A stretch of 17,550 bases of DNA, taken from NCBI GenBank assembly GCA_963976395.1, contig CAXBLG010000076.1:1-17550 (forward strand). Direction: 5' to 3'. The translations under genes were made by a program, and so were the position numbers. The stretch is from UBA11612 sp963976395 (GTDB taxonomy: Bacteria; Pseudomonadota; Alphaproteobacteria; Rhodospirillales; Rhodospirillaceae). This document shows, one piece after another, positions 1-7,178 of the stretch. Each line of letters begins with the position of its first letter. Position 1 is the first letter of the stretch. Under the pieces are notes generated by a model that made no database searches, was not told the origin of the DNA, and saw only the letters and a list, made by a program, of their open reading frames with translations.

Positions 1-229
1 GATTCCAACTCTTGTGACGTTCGATACCGAGCAGCCACTTCAAACCCATCCCACGGCGTTGCCAGTGGTTGCCGAATAGCTTGCGATTGATCTGTGAGAT
101 TACGTAGCGCCAACGCTTCTCTACGGCTTCAGGATGCGTGCGGCCGGTGCTGGTGAAGGTCCAGAATAGCTGCCAAGGGTAGGGGGCCATCCAATTAATC
201 CAAGCCTCATGAACAGCCCTGGCAGACAC
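1..229 (-). CDS. Putative rolling-circle-type replication protein, N-terminal part (cut by window edge)
   Basis: Seen: reading leftwards from GTG at 229, 76 codons stay open to the window edge. The product is rich in Trp and basic residues. It has a segment QLFWTFTS near residue 20 and ends at the edge with GIERHKSW. Known: HUH-type Rep proteins of small plasmids and filamentous phages have an early hydrophobic LTF-type strand (motif 1), then a strand with E-R-H-K just before the HxH metal-binding motif. The visible order and spacing fit this, but the diagnostic HxH and the catalytic Tyr lie outside the window. The GTG start lies one base after the stop codon of the upstream 72-residue gene, so translation is probably coupled. 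An in-frame TAG just upstream limits the start to this area. Inference: replication initiator of an integrated plasmid or phage-like element. It could instead be another phage protein. Confidence 0.5.
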   Translation of the reverse strand, partial: MSARAVHEAWINWMAPYPWQLFWTFTSTGRTHPEAVEKRWRYVISQINRKLFGNHWQRRGMGLKWLLGIERHKSWN

Positions 230-230
230 G

Positions 231-449
231 TCAATTGCCTACGATGCGGAGGTCAGCGTCTTTGGCTTCGTCCCAGAACCACGAGAGCCCTTGCACAGTA
301 AACATTGCTAACGCAGGTGCGTGGTCACGTTTCGTAACTTCGACAAGGTGCTCGACCACATCCCATCTAGTTAAAAATGGTCGAGGACCATCGCCGTAAT
401 CCACCATCAGCGTCAGATGAACTGTTGGACCATCATGTGTGAATGTCAT
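231..449 (-). CDS. Small protein of unknown function in the rep-like operon
   Basis: A 72-residue acidic, soluble-looking protein with no signal peptide and no membrane segment. I do not recognise a family. The start ATG at 449 has a GGAGA ribosome binding site (456-460) at normal distance, which supports real expression. It is the first gene of a leftward operon. Its TGA is separated by one base from the GTG of the putative replication protein, so ribosomes terminating here could feed that start. Its leader holds the paired hairpins at 465-512, and its promoter overlaps the end of the DNA-binding-protein gene. Inference: an accessory or control protein of the replication module, possibly a translational coupler. 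Confidence 0.6.
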   Translation of the reverse strand: MTFTHDGPTVHLTLMVDYGDGPRPFLTRWDVVEHLVEVTKRDHAPALAMFTVQGLSWFWDEAKDADLRIVGN

Positions 450-464
450 TACCTGTCTCCAGAC

Positions 465-512
465 ACAGCTAGGGCGTCAAGTGAAGCGCCCTAGCTGTTT
501 GAGCGCTTCACT
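465..512 (-). promoter_or_regulatory. Two mutually exclusive hairpins (possible pseudoknot) in the leader of the rep-like operon
   Basis: Stem A pairs 465-476 (ACAGCTAGGGCG) with 487-498, 12 perfect base pairs with a 10-base loop. Stem B pairs 480-489 (AGTGAAGCGC) with 503-512, 10 perfect base pairs. They share bases 487-489, so both cannot form fully. The loop of A (480-486) can still pair with 506-512, which would make an H-type pseudoknot. The structure ends five bases before the GGAGA ribosome binding site (456-460) of the 72-residue gene. Inference: attenuation or translational control of replication protein synthesis, or part of a rolling-circle origin. No U-tract follows either stem, so a simple terminator is unlikely. 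Confidence 0.6.
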
Positions 513-593
513 ATCGGCTTCGCGTTCATGCTGATCTGATGACCTAGCGGAACCTGAGTCGCGACCGCAGCCGCTCGTCACACCGACGCTGCT

Positions 594-629
594 ATCTTAC
601 AAGTGTAAGACTGTCTGTCAACTGTAAGA
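594..629 (-). promoter_or_regulatory. Promoter with overlapping TCTTACA/TGTAAGA operator for the rep-like operon
   Basis: Reading leftwards, a perfect -35 TTGACA (621-616) is followed after 16 bases by TAAGAT (599-594, 4 of 6 consensus). The -35 includes the TGA stop of the DNA-binding-protein gene. A 16-bp palindrome, TCTTACA-AG-TGTAAGA (595-610), covers the -10 and half the spacer. A third TGTAAGA lies at 623-629 beside the -35, and another at 937-943 upstream of the DNA-binding-protein gene. Such placement is typical of repressor operators. Inference: the excisionase-like protein encoded next door represses this promoter and possibly its own. Confidence 0.55.
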
Positions 630-905
630 TGGGCGCGGCAAGGTATCTTTGGAGTGACGCCATTCGGCATAGGCTTCGACGCTTGGCTTGGTCACGAGTA
701 CCTTCACCAAGTCACCGGCAGCATCGAGGATGCGGACGCCTTCGAGATTGTCGCTATCGAGGAGTTGATAAACAGTCTGACGTTCCAGCCCGAGGATTTT
801 GGCCGCACGCTGAACCGTGTAAAGGCCAAGCACGAGCTCGGGCAATTCACCGAGCGCGAGAGCATCCTCAATGGGTGATAGACGAACTTCCTTGATCATG
901 TTCAT
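618..905 (-). CDS. Excisionase/MerR-type helix-turn-helix DNA-binding protein
   Basis: A 95-residue protein. Residues 29-52 (from YTVQRAAKILGLERQTVYQLL) form a helix-turn-helix of the excisionase/MerR type. Residues 56-75 look like a wing of two short strands, and an EAYAEWR helix follows. This is the usual layout of single-domain recombination directionality factors and small plasmid or phage repressors. The ATG at 905 has a GGTGG-type ribosome binding site eight bases upstream; a second ATG at 899 is an alternative. It lies upstream of, and in the same direction as, the rep-like operon, whose -35 overlaps this gene's stop. TGTAAGA half-sites lie near both promoters. Inference: a regulator (repressor or excisionase) of the mobile module. 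No integrase is visible. Confidence 0.75.
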   Translation of the reverse strand: MNMIKEVRLSPIEDALALGELPELVLGLYTVQRAAKILGLERQTVYQLLDSDNLEGVRILDAAGDLVKVLVTKPSVEAYAEWRHSKDTLPRPSYS

Positions 906-1118
906 TTAGGTACCACCAAAGTAATTAGTTGTCACTTGTAAGATGAAACCCAGTATTCCCAGATACTGCCTATATATATAACTCATAATATACATTATGC
1001 GACAATTGGGTGTGGGAGATTGGGGGTTTGTAAGGGTTTCGCAAAGTCGTCCAGGGTCGCTTGGTTGTCGCGCCTCGCGTATGCTGCTGGCCACAACCGT
1101 CCCTCCTGAAGGTACTTT
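906..1118. promoter_or_regulatory. AT-rich palindromic intergenic region between the DNA-binding-protein gene and mazG
   Basis: The region separates divergent genes. It holds a TGTAAGA half-site (937-943), an inverted repeat CAGTAT-6-ATACTG (951-968), an alternating TA run (971-980) and a palindrome CATAAT-4-ATTATG (984-999). The right part (1000-1118) leads to mazG and shows only weak promoter-like hexamers. The stacked palindromes suit the control region of the leftward module, or its junction with the chromosome. I see no tRNA or target duplication that would mark an attachment site. Confidence 0.4.
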
Positions 1119-2021
1119 TTGATCCGTATGACTTCTTCCAAACCGCAGACTTCTGCAACCGAACATCATGATCGCATAACCAACCGCGCTGCCGGACAGC
1201 CTTGGGACATGTCCGAGTTGATCGAAATCATGGCGCGGTTGCGCAATCCCGACGGCGGCTGCCCCTGGGATGTCGAGCAGACCTTTGCCACCATCGCCCC
1301 ATATACCATCGAGGAAGCTTATGAAGTGGCCGACGCCATAGCGCGCGGCGACATGGCGTCTCTGAAAGACGAATTGGGCGATCTTCTGTTCCAGTCGGTT
1401 TTTCACGCTCGTATGGCCGAGGAAGCCGGTGAATTCGCCTTTGCCGATGTGGTCGGCGCGGTCTGCGAGAAAATGGTGCGCCGCCACCCCCATGTGTTCG
1501 GCGGCGCCGTGGTCGAGGACGCCGCCGCGCAGACCAAAGCCTGGGAGGATATCAAGGCGGCTGAACGCGCCGCGACCAAAGGACCGGCTTCGAGTGAGCG
1601 TCCGCCGAGCGCCCTCGACGGGGTTCCGACCGGCCTGCCCGCCATGAAACAGGCTGAAAAGCTGCAAAAACGCGCGGCGCGGGTGGGGTTCGACTGGACC
1701 GAAGCCAAGGACGTCCTTGGCAAAATTCACGAGGAATTAGGAGAGGTCGGCGCCGAGTTTCAGGGTGAAAATACCGATATGGGCCGCCTCACCGACGAGC
1801 TTGGCGACTTGCTGTTTGCTTGCGTCAACCTCGCGCGCAAGGCCAATATCGACCCCGGAACAGCGCTGCGCGGCACGAACCTCAAATTTGAGCGCCGCTT
1901 TCGCCGGGTTGAAGCCCTCCTGGCGGCGGACGGCCGGACACCGGATCAGGCAAGCCTTGAAGAAATGGAAGAGCTTTGGGTTCAGGCCAAGGTCGAAGAG
2001 CGCGCGCAGAGCGGCAAATAA
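1119..2021 (+). CDS. mazG: MazG nucleoside triphosphate pyrophosphohydrolase
   Basis: Hydrolyses (d)NTPs to the monophosphate and pyrophosphate in the cytoplasm, clearing abnormal nucleotides; in E. coli it also affects (p)ppGpp level. At 300 residues it has the full two-domain form. The N-terminal MazG fold starts with LRNPDGGCPWD (41-51) and has metal-binding acids in EEAYE (65-69) and DELGDLL (84-90). The C-terminal copy has HEELGEV (204-210) and DELGDLL (226-232). Both show the ExxE...ExxD pattern of all-alpha NTP pyrophosphatases. The protein is longer at the N-terminus than E. coli MazG by about 30 residues. The start is uncertain: TTG at 1119 lies six bases after GAAGG (1108-1112), while ATG at 1128 is 15 bases away. 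It appears to stand alone, divergent from the mobile-type module. Confidence 0.95.
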   Translation: MIRMTSSKPQTSATEHHDRITNRAAGQPWDMSELIEIMARLRNPDGGCPWDVEQTFATIAPYTIEEAYEVADAIARGDMASLKDELGDLLFQSVFHARMAEEAGEFAFADVVGAVCEKMVRRHPHVFGGAVVEDAAAQTKAWEDIKAAERAATKGPASSERPPSALDGVPTGLPAMKQAEKLQKRAARVGFDWTEAKDVLGKIHEELGEVGAEFQGENTDMGRLTDELGDLLFACVNLARKANIDPGTALRGTNLKFERRFRRVEALLAADGRTPDQASLEEMEELWVQAKVEERAQSGK

Positions 2022-2101
2022 TTGGCGATGTTGCCCCGCGTTATTATTTATATATTAGGTGAAGGTTGGTATTCTAACTGCATGAAAATACAAACCCTCT
2101 T

Positions 2102-2803
2102 ATGAATATGATGGGCCGTAGCCAACGTTTTTTCCAGCGCGGTTACCAGGCGGGCCGCCCCGCAGTGGCGCTATTGGTCTGCGCCCTACTCCTTGGCAGC
2201 TGTTTCATACCCGAACGCTATCAGTCAGAGGTACGGCTGACCAAAGATGGCTCTTACGGCATCACCTTTATCGGCGTTCTGACATACGCGCCGTTGTTCG
2301 GTCAGATCGCCCGGGGGAAGATCACGCCCGAGAAGGCCGAAGAGCAAATTCGTATGTTCAAAAATTTTCTGCAGCAAGACAGCTATTTCAAGGAAGTGCA
2401 GAGCCTGGGGAGCGGTCGCTTTCAGGTGCGCTACGAGCGCGAGGGCCGCTTTGAGGGCACGGACCAGATGGTCAATTTTCCGAGCCGGCAATATGCGGTG
2501 TTTCGGATCAGCACCAACTTGCGCGGCGAAGTGACCATTGCCGTGTCCGGGCGCGGCTATATGTACGCCGATAGCTTTGAAGAAGTCGGCCTGAGCACCC
2601 AAGGCCTGTTCCGGGTTTCAACGGACGCCACGGTGATCGATCATAACGCCCAGTTTATTCGCGAGGCCCCCTACCCGGACTTTATGATGTACGACTGGCG
2701 CCCGCGCAGCTTTCGACAGATCCCGCCAAAGATCGTCGTGAAACTGGCGGTGGACCCGCGCACCGGCGCACCGGCCTACGGGGCTTTTCAGGACGATAAG
2801 TAA
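2102..2803 (+). CDS. Predicted outer membrane lipoprotein of unknown function
   Basis: A 233-residue protein. After a basic N-terminus, residues 21-33 are hydrophobic and end in the lipobox LLLGSC, with the lipidated Cys at 34. The residues after Cys are Phe-Ile, not Asp, so outer membrane sorting is expected. The mature part (about 200 residues) is beta-rich and starts with a segment of the type YQSEVRLTKDGSYGITFIG. I do not recognise a named family. Three ATGs (2102, 2108, 2111) compete and none has a clear ribosome binding site. A seven-codon frame (MKIQTLL, 2082-2105) overlaps the first ATG as ATGA, so re-initiation is possible. It lies 80 bases after mazG and could be co-transcribed. Confidence 0.75.
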   Translation: MNMMGRSQRFFQRGYQAGRPAVALLVCALLLGSCFIPERYQSEVRLTKDGSYGITFIGVLTYAPLFGQIARGKITPEKAEEQIRMFKNFLQQDSYFKEVQSLGSGRFQVRYEREGRFEGTDQMVNFPSRQYAVFRISTNLRGEVTIAVSGRGYMYADSFEEVGLSTQGLFRVSTDATVIDHNAQFIREAPYPDFMMYDWRPRSFRQIPPKIVVKLAVDPRTGAPAYGAFQDDK

Positions 2804-2870
2804 GCAGAAAATAGGCGTCGTCGATGCGCTGGATGGAATTTGCCCGTTTTTGTATGTTCTGAATCAAATA

Positions 2871-3182
2871 TTATTCAGCTGCAGCGGCTTTGAAAGCAGC
2901 CTTGAGTTTCTCGGCGTTGGGAATACGTTTTGCTATCGAGACAAGAGTTCTAAGAGGCGATTTACCGGAACTGTCGCGATTGTCCCATAAACCCGTACAA
3001 ATCTTGGCCACTGAATCCGGGGTTAAATGTACCAGCACTCGCTCTTTGCCCTGAGGGGACGCAAGCACCTTAATCTCAAGACCCTTGCGATCGAGGGACA
3101 AGATCACATGCTCACCGCTTGAAAGAACGACTTCACTATTCGGCGTGAGAAATGATTCATCAAAAGAGACTATAACTCCCAT
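2871..3182 (-). CDS. Small cytoplasmic protein of unknown function
   Basis: A 103-residue protein without signal peptide or membrane segment. The first half alternates short strands (for example VVLSSGEHVILSLDRKGLEIKVL), and the end is an Ala/Lys-rich helix. I recognise no family. The ATG at 3182 is preceded by GAGGGG and, further up, AGGAG, so the start is well supported. It follows the exported-protein gene at 3237-3671 by 54 bases in the same direction and is probably its operon partner. It converges with the lipoprotein gene; no clear terminator is seen in the 67 bases between them. Confidence 0.65.
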   Translation of the reverse strand: MGVIVSFDESFLTPNSEVVLSSGEHVILSLDRKGLEIKVLASPQGKERVLVHLTPDSVAKICTGLWDNRDSSGKSPLRTLVSIAKRIPNAEKLKAAFKAAAAE

Positions 3183-3236
3183 GTGCCCCTCACCGCTCCT
3201 GACATCGTAACAGTGACTCAGCCGCGCGGCGCCTCA

Positions 3237-3671
3237 TTAATTTCCGCCAAACATACGAGCGCGGTCCCGCAATTCGCCTACTACGGCCATGCTAATACCA
3301 GCCATAAGAGCTCCTTGCATCGTGGGGTCCGATGCGAACCTCTGATGATTAATACGCTCATTGCTTTCCGCGTTGCTCATAAGGCAAGCGCGCACAGAAA
3401 AGTTGAGACTTTCGGTGGGACCACCCAGTTGCCTGTGCATAGCGTTAGTTTGAGCAAGGCACCGTCTCTCGGCACTATCGGCGGCGCGTTCAACCATTTC
3501 CTGAATGGAGGCGTCTTTGTCGAAAGTTAGACCACGCCCAATAGCCGCTTCGATTTGTTGCGGTGTGATGGTGCTTTCTAGCGGTGGGAGCAAACTTTCG
3601 GCGTAACCGCCCGAGATTGAGGTACCGACAGCCAGCAATGTACTCAGCCCGATATTTGCCAAGGTGCGCAT
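3237..3671 (-). CDS. Small exported protein of unknown function
   Basis: The ATG at 3671 is chosen over one 12 bases upstream because GGAGG (3681-3677) lies five bases before it. The result is a 144-residue protein. It starts with a typical Sec signal (MRTLANIGLSTLLAVGTSIS, then GGYA and likely cleavage). The mature part is mostly helical, with two Cys (in RRCLAQ and RACLMS) that could form a disulfide, and a hydrophobic patch near the C-terminus (GALMAGISMAVVGEL). I do not recognise a family. A weak promoter-like TATAGT lies at 3709-3704. The gene is followed in the same direction by the 103-residue gene. Inference: a periplasmic or envelope protein of unknown role. Confidence 0.65.
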   Translation of the reverse strand: MRTLANIGLSTLLAVGTSISGGYAESLLPPLESTITPQQIEAAIGRGLTFDKDASIQEMVERAADSAERRCLAQTNAMHRQLGGPTESLNFSVRACLMSNAESNERINHQRFASDPTMQGALMAGISMAVVGELRDRARMFGGN

Positions 3672-3844
3672 ATCATCCTCCACACAGTGACCTGAAGCTC
3701 TCCACTATAGCACAAGCACATAATGTGGGGACAACAAGCAGCCAGGGCTTTGGCTTCAAAGAAACCGCAACAAATACAGAGATTTGCAAGTATGGGACTT
3801 GGACTCGAAAGTAAACTAGACGCGGATTTTGTATATTAGGGGTT

Positions 3845-4840
3845 CTATTGATGCGCGAAACTTGTGGCTTCTAAATGCGCCTCTACTCGACCGGAAGCAT
3901 CTGATCGAAGCTCATCAGCAAACAGGGGGATCTCCACCGTGTGATACCAGCCTTTGGACATGAGAAAATCGAAATGGTCCTCGGGGGGTGTCTTTATCTC
4001 CAGCCAACCATCTGCTGCGCAGTCGCCCGACACGGCGCTGTCCGCGCGCACCGGACTCCAGCATACGATGGGTTCGTTTTCCAATTCGCGGTAACCTCCA
4101 TCAGTTACGTTGATCGCATGGCGGACTAGCCGGGGGATGTAGTAATCGCCAGCATCACGGGCATTGTAGGATATTAGGCAACCGGTATCAGACTCACCCC
4201 GACACACACCCATTGGAATGACGCCGTTCAAGGACGCCTCGGGCACTGCCCAGCCGATCAGATAAGCGACAGCGATGCGCCTCAGCACCTCTGGACGACT
4301 CTTCAACTCGTGCAACAGACCGCTCAGAAGCAGCGCGCCTTGGCTGTGACCAACAATTACAATCGTATCTGTTGGCGCGCTCTTTAGAAATTCTTCAAAT
4401 GCCGACGCAACATCCTCTCGGGCTAGGTCTATAGCCTGCGGTCCTGGGTCTTTCAGCTGCAAACCGTAAATAATGGACTGGCGGTAATGCGGCGCATACA
4501 CCGCGTGGTCAGAAAATGGAGCGACTTGCGGCGGCATCAGATTCTGCAATAGGAACTCATCTTCGTAGCCAGCCGCCAGCGGCTGGTTCCAGGTCTCTCC
4601 CGTCAGATATGAAGTCGGATGAACATAAAATACGCTGGCCTTTGTTCCGTCCGGCAAACTTCGTATGGCCCAGTCTGCTGCTCGCCCGTAGTTTGGCTTT
4701 GGGACGACTACATGAAACGCCTGGGAAGGTTTCAGTATCCAAAGCAAATTCCATGCAATTTGATAACGTTGCCAGAATGCAAGCGCCGCACTCGCCGATA
4801 TGAGCCCCAACACGACCAAGGTGATACGCAACGCTCTCAC
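3845..4840 (-). CDS. Membrane-anchored alpha/beta hydrolase, DUF3089 family
   Basis: The start GTG at 4840 follows a strong AGGGGGGAGGGG ribosome binding site. The longer open frame to 5080 is rejected because its first 80 residues lack coding character. The product has 331 residues. Residues 6-24 form a membrane anchor, so the enzyme should face the periplasm. The catalytic domain shows FYVHPTSY (71-78), YAPHYRQ (115-121), an LAREDV segment, and the nucleophile elbow GHSQG (Ser166). These are hallmarks of DUF3089 (PF11288), esterase-like hydrolases of unknown substrate. His residues near the C-terminus could complete the triad. It stands alone, divergent from hsp20. Substrate unknown; a lipid or ester is a guess. 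Confidence 0.85.
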   Translation of the reverse strand: MRALRITLVVLGLISASAALAFWQRYQIAWNLLWILKPSQAFHVVVPKPNYGRAADWAIRSLPDGTKASVFYVHPTSYLTGETWNQPLAAGYEDEFLLQNLMPPQVAPFSDHAVYAPHYRQSIIYGLQLKDPGPQAIDLAREDVASAFEEFLKSAPTDTIVIVGHSQGALLLSGLLHELKSRPEVLRRIAVAYLIGWAVPEASLNGVIPMGVCRGESDTGCLISYNARDAGDYYIPRLVRHAINVTDGGYRELENEPIVCWSPVRADSAVSGDCAADGWLEIKTPPEDHFDFLMSKGWYHTVEIPLFADELRSDASGRVEAHLEATSFAHQ

Positions 4841-5155
4841 TAACCCCTCCCCCCTGTCATCGTTAGATGAAGAGTAGCACCAAGCTCGTTCATCCCAATA
4901 CAGCCGAACTAATGACAGAGTTATATGGATAAGAATGGAAATAACCCGCCCCGGGATGGGCGTTCCTATGGTGCCAGAAGTGAGCGCATTTGATAACGCA
5001 TTTACTTTCGGGGCGCCTTCGCCCTGTGGAGCGACCGCTCTCAGAGGACACCCGTATTGACCTGAATCAAAGCGCGTCAATCAGGTCTAGGCTAGTGATT
5101 TAGGGTGCGCCGAACGTAGGCGGCGCGGACATGCATATTGTATATGGAGGCGACA
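4841..5155. promoter_or_regulatory. Divergent control region between the DUF3089 hydrolase gene and hsp20
   Basis: 315 bases with no convincing gene. Near hsp20 there is an inverted repeat GACCTGA (5059-5065)/TCAGGTC (5081-5087) next to a TTGACC hexamer (5057-5062). The hsp20 leader has a G+C stem GCGCCG/CGGCGC (5107-5112/5121-5126) and a weak CATAT/ATATG stem (5134-5146) touching the GGAGG ribosome binding site. A heat-responsive RNA is possible, since many alphaproteobacterial hsp20 genes carry ROSE elements, but the stem does not sequester GGAGG and I cannot claim one. No clear RpoH promoter is visible. Confidence 0.3.
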
Positions 5156-5677
5156 ATGACGGCTCTTAAGAGAGACATTCGCATACCCGGATCTCCTCAA
5201 TCTTTGGCGCATAACTCATGGCTGACGCCTTTCGATGATCTTCAAAAGGAAATGAAGACCCTGTTCGAGCGGTTTTTCGAACGCGATATGATTCCCTTGA
5301 ACAAGGACGCGTTCCGGTTTCCGGCGAAGATGAAAGCGTTCAATCATCTTCCCAGCATCGAGATTAGCGAAAAGAAGGACAAGTACGAGATCACCGCGGA
5401 ACTGCCCGGCGTCGAGGAAAAGGACGTATCCGTCGAGGTGCACGATGGTGTGCTGACGATGAAGGGCGAGAAGCGCATCGAGGAGGATCGCGAGGAGAAG
5501 GACGTGCACATTTCCGAGCGCAGCTACGGCAGCTTTGAGCGCTCGTTCGTGATGCCTGACGACGCGGACGAAGAGGCCATCGACGCCAATGTCGTCAAGG
5601 GCGTGCTCAAAGTGACCATCGGCAAATCGGCGGACTCCAAGAGCAGCGCGCGCAAGATTGAGGTCAAAGGCAGCTAG
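5156..5677 (+). CDS. Small heat shock protein, Hsp20/alpha-crystallin family
   Basis: An ATP-independent holdase chaperone of the cytoplasm that binds unfolding proteins. The ATG at 5156 has GGAGG five bases upstream (5146-5150) and gives 173 residues. The alpha-crystallin domain runs from about residue 66 to 157. It shows SIEISEKKDKYEITAELPGV (67-86), EVHDGVLTMKGEK (94-106), the SYGSFERSF block (123-131), and GVLKVTI (149-155). The C-terminal tail carries the I-x-V oligomerisation motif as IEV (168-170). The N-terminal arm has a LFERFF segment typical of this family. It is monocistronic, bounded downstream by a strong stem-loop. Regulation by heat is expected from the family, not shown by the sequence. 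Confidence 0.95.
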   Translation: MTALKRDIRIPGSPQSLAHNSWLTPFDDLQKEMKTLFERFFERDMIPLNKDAFRFPAKMKAFNHLPSIEISEKKDKYEITAELPGVEEKDVSVEVHDGVLTMKGEKRIEEDREEKDVHISERSYGSFERSFVMPDDADEEAIDANVVKGVLKVTIGKSADSKSSARKIEVKGS

Positions 5678-5686
5678 TTATACGCT

Positions 5687-5735
5687 GATTACAAATCCCC
5701 CCGTGCATGTGTCACGGGGGGCTCGGAATGTAATC
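5687..5735 (+). terminator. Strong nested stem-loop after hsp20
   Basis: Inner stem CCCCCCGTG (5697-5705) pairs perfectly with CACGGGGGG (5713-5721), with a seven-base loop. Outer arms GATTACA (5687-5693) and TGTAATC (5729-5735) also pair perfectly. It starts ten bases after the hsp20 stop. There is no U-tract, so it may act as an mRNA 3'-end stabiliser or a weak intrinsic terminator. Confidence 0.6.
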
Positions 5736-5956
5736 TGGTACGAATCCCCCAAGGCACGCCAGCTATTTCCAAACGACTGGAATTGCAGTCAAGTCTGGCG
5801 TGCTCGCCACCAAGCGTTATAAAGGTGACTTCGAATTAAACGAGGTTTAGCCTTCTGCCCCCTGGTAACCTTTCCGCACAATCAACAGGCGACATCTACG
5901 AGTAGTCGGCAAATACTGTGAAGGGGGCGGGCAACAGTTTTTTTGGGAGGTGGCGA
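5736..5956 (+). other. Intergenic region with a long-range inverted repeat upstream of the CapA-family gene
   Basis: No gene is supported here. GCACGCCAG (5754-5762) pairs perfectly with CTGGCGTGC (5795-5803). Inside its 32-base loop are two competing small stems, TTCCA/TGGAA (5767-5782) and GACTG/CAGTC (5775-5790). The region could be a folded leader RNA or a small RNA. The rest (5804-5956) shows no recognisable element apart from the GGGAGG ribosome binding site at 5945-5950. Confidence 0.3.
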
Positions 5957-7159
5957 ATGCTTATCAAGACAGTGACGCATACGCGGTTCATGCTCGGCTT
6001 TTTAAGTGCCATTTTGGCAGCGGGGTCTGCTTTTGGTGCGGATTTGGAATCCTCGCCAAGCTGGAAAGAGCGGGTAGCTCAATTGAGTACTCCCGGCCCG
6101 GGTGACATTGTTCTGACAGCCGTTGGCGACGCCATCTGGACTCATAAAATTTCTGGCAGCACAGACGAGCGCCTGCAAAGCATGTTTAACGTCATGCGGG
6201 AAAGCGACATTGCCTTTCTAAATTTTGAGCAAGTCCTCGCCGACCACGGCTTTCCAACACTCAAAGAAATTGTCAAAGCGGACCCGTCAATTATCGACGA
6301 GTTTGTCTGGGCTGGTGTCGACATCGTCTCCATCGCCAATAACCACATGATGGATTTTGGCCCTAGCGGTCTCGCCACAACCCAGAAGACTCTCGACGAT
6401 CATGGAATCAAACACTCAGGGGCAGGCACCGATTTAGCGCAGGCCCTTCGCCCCGCAATTATCGAGCGTAAGGGACTAAAGATTGGCCTAGTTTCTGTCA
6501 TGGTGGCGGCTGATTTTACCAGCCTCGGCACGCCAGCTAGAGAGCATGCGCCGGGCGTCGCCCCCATCGACGGTACCGAAGTACGCTTGGCCGATGGGAG
6601 CCCGGCGATTGCGCCGTCGCATGTTGATTTACACCACATGGAAGAAGCCATCCGAAACGCGAAAAAAGTGGCCGACCTTGTTGCCGTTAGCTTTCACATT
6701 CATTGGGGGGAATTGGAACACATAGACCCCGACGGCAAACAGCTCATCGCACGGGCGGCCGTGGACGCGGGTGCCGACATGGTTCTAGGTCACGGACCAC
6801 ACGTCATTAACGGCATCGAGTTTTACAAGGACAAGCCCATTTTTTATAGCATGGGGAATTTCGCCTTTCAGCCGCCTCTTAGCGCTTATGAGTACTTCCC
6901 CGATTCTCTGAAACTTATCAAGGGCATCCTCAGCAACGAGCGTGTCTTTGAGGGCATGATGGTTAGAATGACGCTTTCAAGCCGCGGTGAAATCCGCCGC
7001 CTCGAGGTGCTACCGCTGGCAATTACCCAGGAAGGTGATCCGTATTTTGTAACCGGTGAGAAGGGCAACGGGATATTGAAGCGCCTAGAAAACCTGTCAG
7101 AACCCTTCGGCACCAGTATTAAGCGAGAGTCTTGGTTCGCTGTAGTTGATCTTCCATAG
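5957..7159 (+). CDS. Exported CapA-family (PGA_cap) metallophosphatase-like protein
   Basis: The ATG at 5957 is chosen over an upstream GTG because GGGAGG lies six bases before it. The 400-residue product starts with a Sec signal (hydrophobic residues 11-24, likely cleavage near AFGA at 25-28). The CapA fold follows with all usual blocks: TAVGDAIW (54-61), DIAFLNFEQVL (84-94), IANNHMMDFG (126-135), FHIHWGEL (246-253), GHGPHV (278-283) and YSMGNFAF (297-304). The Asp, Asn-His and His residues in these blocks correspond to the metal site of the related metallophosphoesterases. CapA members take part in poly-gamma-glutamate capsule synthesis, but no other capsule gene is nearby. The real substrate is unknown; a role in envelope polymers is inference. 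Confidence 0.85.
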   Translation: MLIKTVTHTRFMLGFLSAILAAGSAFGADLESSPSWKERVAQLSTPGPGDIVLTAVGDAIWTHKISGSTDERLQSMFNVMRESDIAFLNFEQVLADHGFPTLKEIVKADPSIIDEFVWAGVDIVSIANNHMMDFGPSGLATTQKTLDDHGIKHSGAGTDLAQALRPAIIERKGLKIGLVSVMVAADFTSLGTPAREHAPGVAPIDGTEVRLADGSPAIAPSHVDLHHMEEAIRNAKKVADLVAVSFHIHWGELEHIDPDGKQLIARAAVDAGADMVLGHGPHVINGIEFYKDKPIFYSMGNFAFQPPLSAYEYFPDSLKLIKGILSNERVFEGMMVRMTLSSRGEIRRLEVLPLAITQEGDPYFVTGEKGNGILKRLENLSEPFGTSIKRESWFAVVDLP

Positions 7160-7178
7160 AATTCTGCCTGTCCACCAA

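Noticed and set aside
906..1730. Long leftward open frame of 274 codons opposite mazG
   Set aside because: It lies antisense to mazG, whose protein is clearly conserved; the frame is a by-product of high-GC codon use.
3183..3530. Rightward open frame of 115 codons
   Set aside because: It lies opposite the exported-protein gene, which has a clear ribosome binding site and signal peptide.
4841..5080. N-terminal extension of the DUF3089 hydrolase
   Set aside because: The first 80 residues lack family similarity, while the GTG at 4840 has a very strong ribosome binding site followed directly by the membrane anchor.
5107..5150. ROSE-type RNA thermometer before hsp20
   Set aside because: Two small stems exist but neither pairs with the GGAGG ribosome binding site; no U-U-G-C-U-type partner is seen.
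5730..5762. tRNA-like T-loop (TACGAAT) after hsp20
   Set aside because: The flanking bases do not form the five-pair T stem and no acceptor or anticodon arm can be drawn.
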